Assembly: GCF_900100535.1 (NCBI RefSeq)
Contig: NZ_FNDG01000004.1
Location: 1 to 64,000 of the forward strand
DNA from: Phytopseudomonas flavescens
GTDB lineage: Bacteria > Pseudomonadota > Gammaproteobacteria > Pseudomonadales > Pseudomonadaceae
Reading direction: 5' to 3'
DNA: 64,000 nucleotides
A program made the translations under genes and the position numbers. Of the stretch, positions 25,797 through 35,210 are shown piece after piece. Every line of letters begins with the position of its first letter. Within the stretch, counting starts at the first letter, position 1. The notes under the pieces are model-generated. The model was not told where the DNA came from. It made no database searches and saw only the letters and a program-made list of their open reading frames with translations.

Positions 25797-26993
25797 TCAC
25801 CCGGGCTTGGACGCCTGTTCGACGTGCCATGCCCAGGCAAAGATCGCCAGTCCGGCAAGTGCCGTTACCGCGCCGATGTAACCCGTCGACGTCCAGCCGA
25901 AGCCGGCGCTGATCGCCAGGCCGCCGAGCCAAGGGCCCAGCGCATTGGCGATGTTGAAGGCAGCGTGATTGGAAGCGGCGGCCAGGGTCTGGGCGCCGGT
26001 CGCCACATCCATCAGGTGGGTCTGCAGGGCCGGTGAAAGCGCCGCGATGGTACCCAGGGCGAGAATCGCCGGCAGCATCGTCCAGATCGAATGGCTGGCC
26101 GCAGGCAGCATGAGCAGCAGCAGCGCGCTCCAGAGCAGTATCCAGGCTACCGACTTGAACTGCAGGCGGTCGAACAGCCAGCCGCCTGCCATGTTGCCGA
26201 GGATGCAGCCGACGCCGAATACCGCCATGGCGACCGGGATCATGCCGGGGCGAACCTGGGTGACTTCCAGCAGTGTCGGGGCCATGTAGCTGAATACGCA
26301 GAACATCCCCGCGAAACCGATCGAGCCGATACCGAGGGCGAGCCAGATGGGCGCACGGTTGAAGGCGCGCAACTCGTTGATCGGGCTGCTGCGCACCTGG
26401 TCACGGTCGAGCGGCAGGAACAGGGCGACCATTGCCACGGTCAGCAGGGCAATCACGCTGACCAGGGCGAAGGCATAGCGCCAACTGACGCTCTGCCCCA
26501 GCCAGGTGGCCAGTGGGTTGCCGACCAGAATGGCCACGCTCAGGCCCATCAGCACGCGGCTCACCGCCTTGGCGCGCTTGTGCGGCGGTGCCATCGAGGC
26601 GGCGACCAGCATGGCGACACCGAAATACGCGCCGTGGGGCAGCCCGGCGAAGAAGCGGAATACCAGCAGCGATGAATAGCCGGGCGCCAGCGCGCTGGCC
26701 AGGTTGCCCACGGCGAATACGCCCATCAACAGCAGCAACAGGTTCTTGCGCAGCAGGCGTGCGCCCAGCAGCGCCAGGATCGGCGCGCCGACCACCACGC
26801 CAAGGGCGTAGCTGCTGATCAGGTGACCGACCTGCGGCTCGCTGACGCCCAGGTCACTGGCTACGTTGGGCATCAAGCCCATGATCGAGAATTCGCTGGT
26901 GCCGATGGCGAAACCGCCAAGTGCCAGGGCCAGTTCGATCAGCAGGATCGCCCCCGCGCTCAGGCGAGTGGAGTCGTGGGCGGGGCCACTCAT
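25797..26993 (-). CDS. MFS transporter of the arabinose-efflux/drug efflux (YdhP/AraJ-like) type
   Basis: A 398-residue protein with 12 predicted helices. ELALALGGFAIGTSEFSIMGLMPNVASDLGVSEPQVG is the typical start of this MFS branch (GTxEF motif), followed by the loop GARLLRKNLLLL and GLPHGAYFGVAMLVAA. It should export sugars or drugs from the cytoplasm. It is monocistronic, convergent with the preceding lipoprotein gene. Confidence 0.9.
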   Translation of the reverse strand: MSGPAHDSTRLSAGAILLIELALALGGFAIGTSEFSIMGLMPNVASDLGVSEPQVGHLISSYALGVVVGAPILALLGARLLRKNLLLLLMGVFAVGNLASALAPGYSSLLVFRFFAGLPHGAYFGVAMLVAASMAPPHKRAKAVSRVLMGLSVAILVGNPLATWLGQSVSWRYAFALVSVIALLTVAMVALFLPLDRDQVRSSPINELRAFNRAPIWLALGIGSIGFAGMFCVFSYMAPTLLEVTQVRPGMIPVAMAVFGVGCILGNMAGGWLFDRLQFKSVAWILLWSALLLLMLPAASHSIWTMLPAILALGTIAALSPALQTHLMDVATGAQTLAAASNHAAFNIANALGPWLGGLAISAGFGWTSTGYIGAVTALAGLAIFAWAWHVEQASKPG

Positions 26994-27082
26994 GGGTCTA
27001 CCTCGATAAGGTGCGGCGAATCAGGCGGGGCATTATTCACGCATTGGGCCGTCGAGAAAACCGCTTTGTTGCGCAGCCTCGC

Positions 27083-27883
27083 TCAGCGGTAGCGCTGCAG
27101 GATGGCCGTGAATTCACCGTCGCGCTCCATTTCTTCCATGGCGCGCAGCAACTGCATGGTGGGTACGTCCGGTGCGTCGCGAACCAGGCAGGCGGCCATG
27201 TCGCGGGCCAGCTCATGGACTTCGTACAGTGTGTGGGCATCGTCGCTCTGGCGGTTGTACCAGTGCAGCGCGAGCTCGTTGCTGATCGCATATTCGTAAC
27301 GTCCGGCTGCGAGCTTGCTCAGTACCAGGCCCTGGGTGCGGCCGTCGTTGCGCAGCAGCTTGCCGGTCATGAACAGGGTATGCAGCGTCGGGTAGGAGAA
27401 ACCGAGCACCGTGCCTATCGATTGCCTGGGCAGCTCGTCTGGGCTTGTCGGCCGCGGGCTGCGGCCAACCAGCAGATCGCGCTGCATCATGAAGGGAATG
27501 CTCCACAGGTATCCCGGGTAGTCCTCGCTTAGCCACCCAGGGTTCACGTAGCAGCGCACGTCTATTTCGTTGTGCAACAGGGCGCGCTGAACGCGCAGGC
27601 GCGGCATTACCAGCAGTTGGGCTGGGCGGCCGATCTTTGCTGCCAGCCGCATGGGCAAGTCATGGAGGATGCCACCGACCGCTTCGCCGTGGCGTATATC
27701 GACCAGCGGCATGACGCCGCTTTCGGTGATCGAGAAGCGTATTGGCCGTTCCTCGGCGATGCAGCAGAGGCTGAACAGGGCAAGCAAGGCGGCGCACAGG
27801 CGTGAGTACAGGTAGCGAACCTGGCGCGATTGGCTGTGGTCGGAAACAATCGGTTGTCTGGAGTCGATGCGCTGCTGGGGCAT
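27083..27883 (-). CDS. Periplasmic substrate-binding protein, SBP_bac_3-like, orphan
   Basis: A 266-residue protein with an N-terminal hydrophobic stretch (about 28-44, LCAALLALFSLCCIA) that acts as a signal sequence. The mature part follows the type 3 solute-binding fold: IRFSITESGVMPLVDI, GGILHDLPMRLAAKIG, WSIPFMMQRDLLVGR. It lacks the tight motifs of true amino acid importer proteins and no permease is linked, so it may be a sensor or accessory protein. It lies divergent to ahpC with 182 bp between them. Confidence 0.8.
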   Translation of the reverse strand: MPQQRIDSRQPIVSDHSQSRQVRYLYSRLCAALLALFSLCCIAEERPIRFSITESGVMPLVDIRHGEAVGGILHDLPMRLAAKIGRPAQLLVMPRLRVQRALLHNEIDVRCYVNPGWLSEDYPGYLWSIPFMMQRDLLVGRSPRPTSPDELPRQSIGTVLGFSYPTLHTLFMTGKLLRNDGRTQGLVLSKLAAGRYEYAISNELALHWYNRQSDDAHTLYEVHELARDMAACLVRDAPDVPTMQLLRAMEEMERDGEFTAILQRYR

Positions 27884-27978
27884 GGTGACGGGACTTCCTC
27901 GTCCGTTGCGGTAGGCGGAAACTTTAGATTATTGTTTTGAAAGGCTTTTTATATGGGTCGATTGACTGAGCATATTGG

Positions 27979-28026
27979 ATTGATGGTTTCAATCAATGGG
28001 CTCTTCGACGCATATGGGGCTACTAT
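27979..28026 (+). promoter_or_regulatory. Candidate OxyR-type site and promoter of ahpC
   Basis: ATTG-N7-CAAT (27979-27993) sits in a larger inverted repeat ATTGAT...ATCAAT, with the four-base boxes spaced as in OxyR half sites. TACTAT (28021-28026) is a possible -10 box, 39 bp before the ahpC start. The second half of the OxyR tetrad pattern is weak. Confidence 0.4.
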
Positions 28027-28065
28027 CTCTCCTGTAAATTTTTCAACCCTCCAAGGAGTTCACTG

Positions 28066-28629
28066 ATGTCTTTGATTAACACTCAAGTCCAGCCGTTCAA
28101 GGTCAATGCATTTCACAATGGCAAATTCATCGAAGTCACCGAAGAAAGCCTGAAGGGCAAGTGGTCGGTACTGATCTTCATGCCGGCAGCTTTCACCTTC
28201 AACTGCCCGACCGAGATCGAAGACGCCGCCAACAACTACGAAGCCTTCCAGAAGGCCGGCGCCGAGGTGTACATCGTCACCACCGACACCCACTTCTCCC
28301 ACAAGGTATGGCACGAAACGTCGCCTGCCGTCGGCAAGGCCCGCTTCCCGCTGATCGGCGACCCGACTCACCAGCTCACCAATGCATTCGGCGTGCACAT
28401 CGCTGAAGAAGGCCTGGCACTGCGCGGCACCTTCGTGATCAACCCGGAAGGCCAGATCAAGACCGTCGAAATCCACTCCAACGAGATCGCTCGTGACGTG
28501 GCCGAGACCCTGCGCAAGCTGCAAGCAGCCCAATACACCGCTGCTCACCCGGGCGAAGTCTGCCCGGCCAAGTGGAAAGAAGGCGCTCAGACTCTGGCTC
28601 CTTCCCTGGACCTGGTCGGCAAAATCTAA
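28066..28629 (+). CDS. ahpC: Alkyl hydroperoxide reductase peroxiredoxin subunit
   Basis: A 187-residue typical 2-Cys peroxiredoxin that reduces hydrogen peroxide and organic peroxides in the cytoplasm. The peroxidatic cysteine C47 lies in AAFTFNCPTE and the resolving cysteine C166 in GEVCPAKW. CCAAGGAGTTCACTG gives a strong ribosome site. It is recharged by AhpF, encoded 156 bp downstream. A hairpin with a short T run between the two genes suggests that ahpC is made in excess over ahpF. Confidence 0.97.
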   Translation: MSLINTQVQPFKVNAFHNGKFIEVTEESLKGKWSVLIFMPAAFTFNCPTEIEDAANNYEAFQKAGAEVYIVTTDTHFSHKVWHETSPAVGKARFPLIGDPTHQLTNAFGVHIAEEGLALRGTFVINPEGQIKTVEIHSNEIARDVAETLRKLQAAQYTAAHPGEVCPAKWKEGAQTLAPSLDLVGKI

Positions 28630-28724
28630 AAACGGTCGGGAAACTACTGGGCGTCGCTCGCTACGTTTCCCAATCCGTTTTACGCGCTCATCAAATCAAT
28701 AACTGATTTGGAAGCGCGCCCGAG

Positions 28725-28753
28725 CGCCCGGGCGTAACCCGTCCGGGCGTTTT
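28725..28753 (+). terminator. Partial terminator/attenuator between ahpC and ahpF
   Basis: Stem CGCCCGG (28725-28731) with CCGGGCG (28743-28749), followed by TTTTA. A further small hairpin (AAATCA/TGATTT) lies just before it. The placement fits reduced read-through into ahpF. Confidence 0.6.
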
Positions 28754-28785
28754 ATTGCCCGAATTTCGTCATTGAGGACTCGTTT

Positions 28786-30339
28786 ATGTTGGACGCCACG
28801 CTTAAAACCCAGTTGAAGGCCTACCTGGAGAAGGTCAGCCAGCCGTTCGAGATCGTCGCGTCCCTCGATGACAGCGACAAATCCCAGGAGCTGAAAGGCC
28901 TGCTCGACGACATCGTCAGCCTGACCGACAAGATCACCCTGAACACCGATGGCACCGACGCCCGCGTGCCGTCGTTCGCCCTGAATCGCCCCAACGGCAA
29001 CATCAGCCTGCGCTTCGCCGGCCTGCCGATGGGCCACGAATTCACCTCGCTGGTGCTGGCCCTGCTGCAAGTCGGTGGTCACCCGTCGAAGCTGGCGGCC
29101 GAAGTGATCGAGCAGATCGCCGGCCTCGAAGGTGAATTCAACTTCGAGACCTACTTCTCGCTGTCCTGCCAGAACTGCCCGGACGTGGTCCAGGCGCTGA
29201 ACCTGATGGCCGTGCTCAACCCCAACATTCGCCACGTGGCCATCGACGGCGCGCTGTTCCAGGACGAAGTCGAGTCCCGGCAGATCATGTCGGTGCCGAG
29301 CATCTACCTGAACGGCGAGCTGTTCGGCCAGGGCCGCATGGACGCCGAGCAGATCCTCGCCAAGATCGACACCGGCGCCTCGGCCCGTGATGCGGTCAAG
29401 CTGAACGCCAAGGACGCCTTCGACGTGCTGGTCATCGGCGGTGGCCCGGCCGGTGCTGCGGCAGCCATCTACGCCGCCCGTAAAGGCATCCGTACCGGTG
29501 TCGCCGCCGAGCGCTTCGGCGGTCAGGTGCTCGATACCATGGCCATCGAGAACTTCATCTCGGTCCAGGAAACCGAAGGCCCGAAACTGGCCCGCGCCCT
29601 GGAAGAGCACGTCAGGCAGTACGACGTCGACATCATGAACCTGCAGCGTGCCAGCGCGCTGATTCCGGCCACCAGCGCTGGCGGTCTGCACGAGGTGAAG
29701 TTCGAGAGCGGCGCGAGCCTGAAAGCCAAGACCGTGATCCTGTCCACCGGTGCGCGCTGGAGAGAGATGAACGTGCCCGGCGAGAAGGACTACCGCAACA
29801 AGGGCGTGGCCTACTGCCCGCACTGTGACGGCCCGCTGTTCAAGGGCAAGCGCGTGGCAGTGGTCGGCGGCGGCAACTCCGGCGTGGAAGCGGCCATCGA
29901 CCTGGCGGGTATCGTTGCCGAAGTGACACTGCTGGAATACGACAGCAAGCTGCGTGCCGATGCCGTGTTGCAGAAAAAGCTCTACAGCCTGCCCAACGTC
30001 AAGGTGATCACCAGTGCCCTGACCAGCGAAGTGAAGGGCGATGGCCAGAAGGTCACTGGCCTGATCTACAAGGACCGCAACTCCGATGAGTTCGTCCCGC
30101 TGCAGTTGGAGGGAATCTTCGTGCAGATCGGCCTGCTGCCTAACTCCGAGTGGTTGAAGGGCTCGGTGGAGCTGTCGGAGCGTGGCGAGATCATCGTCGA
30201 CGCTCGTGGTGAAACCTCGCTGCCCGGCATCTTCGCCGCAGGTGACGTGACCACGGTGCCGTACAAGCAGATCGTCATCGCCGTAGGCGAGGGCGCCAAA
30301 GCTTCGCTGAGCGCTTTCGATCACCTGATCCGCAGCTGA
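28786..30339 (+). CDS. ahpF: Alkyl hydroperoxide reductase flavoprotein subunit
   Basis: A 517-residue NADH-dependent disulfide reductase for AhpC. Residues about 1-195 are the tandem thioredoxin-fold domain with the CxxC of SCQNCPDVV (about 127-130). The FAD-binding loop [12 protein letters not shown] follows at about 215, the redox CPHC (AYCPHCDG) at about 345-348, and the NAD loop [12 protein letters not shown] at about 364. The final GIFAAGDVT is the second FAD motif. A strong terminator lies 20 bp behind the stop codon. Confidence 0.97.
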   Translation: MLDATLKTQLKAYLEKVSQPFEIVASLDDSDKSQELKGLLDDIVSLTDKITLNTDGTDARVPSFALNRPNGNISLRFAGLPMGHEFTSLVLALLQVGGHPSKLAAEVIEQIAGLEGEFNFETYFSLSCQNCPDVVQALNLMAVLNPNIRHVAIDGALFQDEVESRQIMSVPSIYLNGELFGQGRMDAEQILAKIDTGASARDAVKLNAKDAFDVLVIGGGPAGAAAAIYAARKGIRTGVAAERFGGQVLDTMAIENFISVQETEGPKLARALEEHVRQYDVDIMNLQRASALIPATSAGGLHEVKFESGASLKAKTVILSTGARWREMNVPGEKDYRNKGVAYCPHCDGPLFKGKRVAVVGGGNSGVEAAIDLAGIVAEVTLLEYDSKLRADAVLQKKLYSLPNVKVITSALTSEVKGDGQKVTGLIYKDRNSDEFVPLQLEGIFVQIGLLPNSEWLKGSVELSERGEIIVDARGETSLPGIFAAGDVTTVPYKQIVIAVGEGAKASLSAFDHLIRS

Positions 30340-30358
30340 TGCGCTGAGCCGCACGTAT

Positions 30359-30389
30359 GAAAGGCGGGCCCTGGTGGCCCGCCTTTTTC
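30359..30389 (+). terminator. Rho-independent terminator after ahpF
   Basis: Arms AAAGGCGGGCC and GGCCCGCCTTT enclose CTGGT, with a T5 run at the 3' side. Confidence 0.92.
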
Positions 30390-30691
30390 ATTCCTGCTTT
30401 CCTGGGATCCGTCAGGCACGACGCTTTCTATCCGCTCCCTACCGGTGTCAGCGCTTGTCCGCTCGGCCAGGCCTGATTCCTTCAGGGCAGGTCGATCGGT
30501 TTTGCCAGGCGCGTTTCCAGGGCGTGCGCCTGTTCGAGTAACGGTTCGAGTGCCTCTTTCGCCTGCGGACCCTGGGAAAAGCGCTGCCGCGGTGCGAGGA
30601 TGCAGCAGGTATGGCAAGCGTATCGCGTGTGGACGATCCCCTGCCGAAGGGCATCGCGATTACCGATTGCTGCAGGGCATAGGGAGGCATC
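30390..30691. other. Intergenic stretch upstream of maiA
   Basis: About 300 bp without a recognised gene. On the minus strand a short frame around 30487-30600 reads like coding sequence (QRFSQGPQAKEALEPLLEQ, ending KPIDLP and a stop at about 30487), but no start or family is evident. It may be the tail of a lost gene. Confidence 0.4.
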
Positions 30692-31342
30692 ATGCTGACG
30701 TTATACGGCTACTGGCGCTCCAGCGCCGCCTACCGGGTGCGTATCGCGCTCAACCTGAAGGGGCTCGCTTACCGGCAGGTTGCGGTGCACCTGGTACGCG
30801 ACGGGGGTGAGCAGCATGCTGATGCCTACCGGGCGCTGAATCCCCAGGGGCTGGTACCGCTGCTGGTGGATGAGGAAAATGCTGGGACACGGATCGCCCA
30901 GTCCCTGGCGATTCTCGAATACCTCGACGAGGTCTTCCCGGTGCCGCCGATATTGCCCGGCGACCCGGCACAGCGCGCGGCGGTCAGGGCTCTGGCGCTG
31001 CATATCGCCTGTGAGGTGCATCCGCTCGACAACCTGCGGGTGCTGCAGTATCTCGAGCGCGAGCTTGGCGTCAGCGAGGAGGGCAGGAACGCCTGGTACC
31101 GGCACTGGGTGGCCCAGGGCCTGGCCGCCGTGGAGCAGGGGTTGGTGGCGTACGGTGAAACATTTTCCCTGGGCAAGCGGCCCGGCTATCTGGAAGCCTG
31201 TTTGCTTCCACAGGTGTACAATGCGCGCCGTTTCGACTGTGACCTCGATGCGTACCCACGCATCCTCGCTCTGACCGCACGCTGTGAAGCGCTCGAGGCG
31301 TTCCGGCAAGCCGCACCGGATGCCCAGCCCGACGCGCAGTGA
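30692..31342 (+). CDS. maiA: Maleylacetoacetate isomerase (zeta-class glutathione S-transferase)
   Basis: A 216-residue protein. LYGYWRSSAAYRVRIALNLKG at the start holds the zeta-class SSxxxR glutathione motif; LVPLLVDE and AQSLAILEYLDE complete the thioredoxin-like domain, and the helical C-terminal domain follows with VYNARRFDCDLDAYP. It isomerises maleylacetoacetate to fumarylacetoacetate in tyrosine and homogentisate breakdown. The partner genes hmgA and fahA are not next to it. The next gene, an aromatic-type amino acid permease, could feed the same pathway. Confidence 0.9.
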   Translation: MLTLYGYWRSSAAYRVRIALNLKGLAYRQVAVHLVRDGGEQHADAYRALNPQGLVPLLVDEENAGTRIAQSLAILEYLDEVFPVPPILPGDPAQRAAVRALALHIACEVHPLDNLRVLQYLERELGVSEEGRNAWYRHWVAQGLAAVEQGLVAYGETFSLGKRPGYLEACLLPQVYNARRFDCDLDAYPRILALTARCEALEAFRQAAPDAQPDAQ

Positions 31343-31442
31343 GCCGTCGGCCGCTAATGACCGCGAGACAGCCACGCCATTCCGCCAGGCCACGAGCCTG
31401 GCGGGTTCGATCCCGTCACGGTCGATCACCCACAGGTGACAG

Positions 31443-32831
31443 ATGCCAAGCGAAATGCTCCAGACAGGCCCGCTCAAGCGTGGCCTGAAGAACCGTCATA
31501 TCCAATTGATTGCCCTGGGCGGTGCCATCGGTACCGGTCTGTTCCTCGGTTCGGCCGGGGTCATGGCCTCAGCCGGACCATCGATGATCCTCGGCTACGC
31601 GATTGGCGGCTTCATCGCCTTCCTGATCATGCGCCAGCTTGGCGAGATGATCGTCGAAGAGCCGGTGGCCGGCTCCTTCAGCCATTTCGCCCACGCCTAC
31701 TGGGGCCCATTCGCGGGCTTCCTCTCGGGTTGGAACTACTGGGTACTCTACGTGCTGGTCGGCATGGCCGAGCTCACGGCGGTGGGCAAGTACGTACAGT
31801 ACTGGTGGCCGGAGGTGCCGACCTGGGCCACCGCGGCGGTGTTCTTCGTGGCCATCAACGCCATCAACCTCAGCAACGTGCGGGTATTCGGCGAGGCGGA
31901 GTTCTGGTTCTCGATCATCAAGGTGGTGGCCATCCTCGGCATGATCCTGCTCGGCGGCTATCTGCTGTTCAGCGGTGCGGGCGGTGAGCAGGCCTCGGTG
32001 AGCAACCTGTGGAGCCACGGCGGCTTCTTCCCCAATGGCATCTCGGGGCTGGTGATGATGATGGCCATCATCATGTTTTCCTTCGGTGGCCTGGAGCTGG
32101 TCGGCATCACTGCGGCCGAAGCCGATCAGCCGAGGACGGTGATCCCCAAGGCGATCAACCAGGTGGTCTATCGCATCCTGATCTTCTATATCGGCGCGCT
32201 GACCGTGCTGCTGTCGCTGCACCCCTGGGACGATCTGGTGGCGACCCTCACCGCTGGCGGCGATTCCTATGGCAGCAGCCCCTTCGTGCAGATCTTCTCG
32301 CTGATCGGCAGTGATACCGCTGCGCATATCCTCAACTTCGTGGTGCTCACCGCGGCGTTGTCGGTCTACAACAGCGGCGTGTACTGCAACAGCCGCATGC
32401 TCTACGGACTGGCGGAGCAGGGCAATGCGCCCAGTGCGTTGCTCAAGGTCGACAAGCGCGGTGTGCCGGTGTTGGCGATCTTCTTCTCGGCGGCCTTCAC
32501 GCTGGTCTGCGTGGTGGTCAACTATTTGGTACCCAAGAGCGCCCTGGAGCTGCTGATGTCCCTGGTGGTCGCCGCGCTGGTGATCAACTGGGCGATGATC
32601 AGCCTGGCCCACATAAAATTCCGCAAGGCCATGCAGGCCAAAGGCGTCGAGCCGTCGTTCAAGGCCTTCTGGTTCCCCTTCGCCAACTACCTGTGCCTGG
32701 CGTTCGTACTGTTCATCCTGGGTGTGATGCTGTTCATTCCAGGCATTCGCATGTCGGTGTTCGCCATCCCGTTCTGGCTGCTGTTCATCTGGGGCTGCTT
32801 CCAGCTGCGCCAGCGTCGGCTCGTTCGCTAG
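31443..32831 (+). CDS. Amino acid permease, AroP/ProY-like (APC superfamily)
   Basis: A 462-residue inner-membrane protein with 12 helices. GPLKRGLKNRHIQLIALGGAIG is the diagnostic start, then LGEMIVEEPVAGSFSHFA and AEADQPRTVIPKAINQV typical for the AAT branch (AroP, ProY, GabP). The ATG at 31443 or the one at 31455 (MLQTGPLK) could be the start. The substrate cannot be fixed, though linkage to maiA would suit aromatic amino acids. It is an ordinary proton symporter in this family. Confidence 0.9.
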   Translation: MPSEMLQTGPLKRGLKNRHIQLIALGGAIGTGLFLGSAGVMASAGPSMILGYAIGGFIAFLIMRQLGEMIVEEPVAGSFSHFAHAYWGPFAGFLSGWNYWVLYVLVGMAELTAVGKYVQYWWPEVPTWATAAVFFVAINAINLSNVRVFGEAEFWFSIIKVVAILGMILLGGYLLFSGAGGEQASVSNLWSHGGFFPNGISGLVMMMAIIMFSFGGLELVGITAAEADQPRTVIPKAINQVVYRILIFYIGALTVLLSLHPWDDLVATLTAGGDSYGSSPFVQIFSLIGSDTAAHILNFVVLTAALSVYNSGVYCNSRMLYGLAEQGNAPSALLKVDKRGVPVLAIFFSAAFTLVCVVVNYLVPKSALELLMSLVVAALVINWAMISLAHIKFRKAMQAKGVEPSFKAFWFPFANYLCLAFVLFILGVMLFIPGIRMSVFAIPFWLLFIWGCFQLRQRRLVR

Positions 32832-33072
32832 GGTCTGCAACACCCGCAGTGCAAGGCTGCGGGTGTCATTCGTGGCATCTGGCGGGCTGCAACCTTTTGT
32901 TGCGCTATGGCAAACCCCAGGATGAATCAAAGGCTATAGTGGCAACGTGATACCTCCGGTTTTTCGCTAAGACTTCGCGTCACGCGGCCGATGACCTCTC
33001 CTGAGCCCTGAAGCGTGCCGACACCGCGGCGCTCGGGTACAGCAATCTATAACAATAAATGGAGCTGCTTAG

Positions 33073-35028
33073 ATGGTGCATTCTGCCACTCGACTGTTCG
33101 TCGACCTTTCCGTAGGCAAGAAACTTCTGATGGGCTTTGGCCTGGTGCTGTTGCTGACCGTTGCCGTGACCGGCAGTGGTTTCGTTGCCGTGCAGGCGGT
33201 GATGAAGGGGCATGCCCAGTCCCTCGGGCTGTCCACCATCGACGCGCAGATACTCGGTGCGAGGCGCATGGAACGCGACTACGCCATCAGCCACAGTGAA
33301 GCCGATGCGCAGCGCATGCGTGAGCAGCTCGCCAAGGTGCGTGCCGGCCTGGCCGAGCAGATCGCCAGTGCCACCCCCGCCGAACGTGAACGTCTGCAGG
33401 CCATGGATACCGCCACCGCGGACTACCTGCAGCAGTTCGACGCCAGCGTGCAGCAACAGGCCCGCGCCAGCGAAGCCCGTACCCAGATGGGCGAAGCGGC
33501 CCAGGAAGCGCGTAGCCAGTTCGAGATGATCGAGCTGGGCATGTACGACGCCGTGCGTGAATTGCGCCTGGCCGGCGATCAACTGCGCGGCAGCGACCCG
33601 CTGACCCTGGCGGAAACCGCCTCCAACCTCAGCAAGCGCATGCTCGAACTGCGCGGCCACGAAAGCCAGTTCATCATCGATGGCTCGCCGGCGGCCCTGG
33701 AAGACTGGAACTTCGTCAGTTACGACCTGCAATCGTCGGCCAGCGGCCTGATGGTATGGCTCAACGACGATCAGAAGCGCGCGATCGAGGCCGCCCTGGT
33801 GGCGCTTGGCACCTACCAGCAGGCGTTCACCAATTTCCAGCAGCTCTACGAACAGAGCAAGGCCAGTGATGCCGCCATGCTGCAGCAGGCCGATCAGGTG
33901 CTCGCGCTGGCCGAACAGGCCAAGAATATCGAAGAGCAGAGCATGAGCGATGACAGCCGCAGCGCCATGTTGCTGCTCGGCAGCATGGGCGGGGCCGCCG
34001 TGCTGATCGGCCTGTTCGCGGCGCTGAGCATCAGCCGTTCCATCGTCGCACCGCTGCGCCAGACCGTGGCCTTCGCCCAGCGCATCGCCGGCGGAGACCT
34101 CAGTCAGGATCTGCCCCAGGATCGCCATGACGAACTCGGCCAGCTGCTCGAGGCCATGCAGGGCATGACCCGCAGCCTGCGCGATCTGGTCGGACGGATT
34201 GGCGCCGGGGTTGGGCAGATCGCCGCGGCAGCCGAGCAGCTCTCGGCGATCACTGCCCAGACCAGCGCCGGCGTGCACACCCAGAAGGTCGAAACCGAGC
34301 AGATTGCCACCGCCATGCACCAGATGGCCGCCACCGTGCAGGAAGTGGCGCAGAACGCCGAACAGGCTTCCCTGGCCGCCGTCGATGCGGACCGCGAAGC
34401 CCAGCAGGGCAATCAGGTGGTGCAGCAGGCCATCGGTGAGATCGGCAGGCTGGCCCGTGAGGTCGAGCAGTCGGCCGAAGCCATGCAAGAGCTGAATCAG
34501 GAAAGCGGGCGCATCGGCAGCGTGCTGGAAGTGATCCGCGCGGTCGCCGAGCAGACCAACCTGCTGGCGCTCAACGCCGCCATCGAAGCGGCCCGTGCCG
34601 GTGACCAGGGTCGCGGTTTCGCCGTGGTGGCCGATGAAGTGCGCGCCCTGGCACGACGTACCCATGACTCGACCCAGGAAATCGAGAACCTGATCGCCAA
34701 TCTGCAGCGTCTGGCCGGTGGCGCCTCGGCGCAGATGGAAGGCAGCCGTGCCCTGACCCAGCGCACCGTCAGCCTGGCGGGGGAGGCCGGTGATGCCCTT
34801 GGGCGCATCACCCAGGCAGTGAGCACCATCGAGCAGATGAACCAGCAGATCGCCGCCGCCGCCGAACAGCAGAGCGCCGTGGCGGAAACCATCAGCGAGA
34901 GCGTGACCCGAGTACGTGATATCGGCGAACAGAGCGCCAGCGCCAGCCAGCAGACCGCCAGCTCGAGCGCCGAACTGGCGCGCCTTGGCGTCGAGCTGCA
35001 GGGCCTGGTGCGGCAGTTCCGAACTTGA
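33073..35028 (+). CDS. Methyl-accepting chemotaxis protein with helical bimodular (HBM-like) sensor
   Basis: A 651-residue receptor. The first membrane helix is about 18-40, and the periplasmic segment of about 250 residues (45-295) is wholly helical, consistent with the HBM fold of McpS/TlpQ-like receptors for organic acids or polyamines. A second helix is at about 300-320, HAMP at 322-375, and the signalling domain carries [20 protein letters not shown] and [20 protein letters not shown]. It lacks a C-terminal pentapeptide. The ligand is unknown. It is preceded by 240 bp without genes and followed by extragenic repeats. Confidence 0.9.
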   Translation: MVHSATRLFVDLSVGKKLLMGFGLVLLLTVAVTGSGFVAVQAVMKGHAQSLGLSTIDAQILGARRMERDYAISHSEADAQRMREQLAKVRAGLAEQIASATPAERERLQAMDTATADYLQQFDASVQQQARASEARTQMGEAAQEARSQFEMIELGMYDAVRELRLAGDQLRGSDPLTLAETASNLSKRMLELRGHESQFIIDGSPAALEDWNFVSYDLQSSASGLMVWLNDDQKRAIEAALVALGTYQQAFTNFQQLYEQSKASDAAMLQQADQVLALAEQAKNIEEQSMSDDSRSAMLLLGSMGGAAVLIGLFAALSISRSIVAPLRQTVAFAQRIAGGDLSQDLPQDRHDELGQLLEAMQGMTRSLRDLVGRIGAGVGQIAAAAEQLSAITAQTSAGVHTQKVETEQIATAMHQMAATVQEVAQNAEQASLAAVDADREAQQGNQVVQQAIGEIGRLAREVEQSAEAMQELNQESGRIGSVLEVIRAVAEQTNLLALNAAIEAARAGDQGRGFAVVADEVRALARRTHDSTQEIENLIANLQRLAGGASAQMEGSRALTQRTVSLAGEAGDALGRITQAVSTIEQMNQQIAAAAEQQSAVAETISESVTRVRDIGEQSASASQQTASSSAELARLGVELQGLVRQFRT

Positions 35029-35035
35029 GGCCGGA

Positions 35036-35210
35036 GATACCCGGGAGAGGGTCTCCCGGGTATCGCTTCGCTCGACCCAGGCTACGGCTGCTTTCGTTTC
35101 ACGACTCCGGGGGATGCACGCGAACTCTGTAGCCTGGGTTGAGCCTGCGAAACCCAGGAGGATTTCCCGGGTATCGCTTCGCTCAACCCGGGCTACGGTT
35201 CACAACGCCG
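35036..35210. repeat. Cluster of extragenic palindromes (TACCCGGG/TTGAGCGAAGC family)
   Basis: First comes a perfect palindrome with 13 bp arms GATACCCGGGAGA/TCTCCCGGGTATC (35036-35064). It is followed by units containing TATCGCTTCGCTC, GGCTACGG and GTAGCCTGGGTTGAGC in both orientations (35057-35089, 35130-35208). The same words recur at 21014-21038 and 51068-51101. The last unit touches the end of the next minus-strand gene (stop at 35200). Confidence 0.85.

Noticed and set aside
28696..30354. 552-codon open frame antisense to ahpF
   Set aside because: It is a shadow of ahpF in GC-rich DNA. It has no ribosome site and its composition (His- and Gln-rich) is typical of antisense frames.
30448..30693. 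81-codon minus-strand frame upstream of maiA
   Set aside because: Composition is Arg- and Ser-rich as in out-of-frame GC-rich DNA. A different frame looked more protein-like, but no gene could be delimited.
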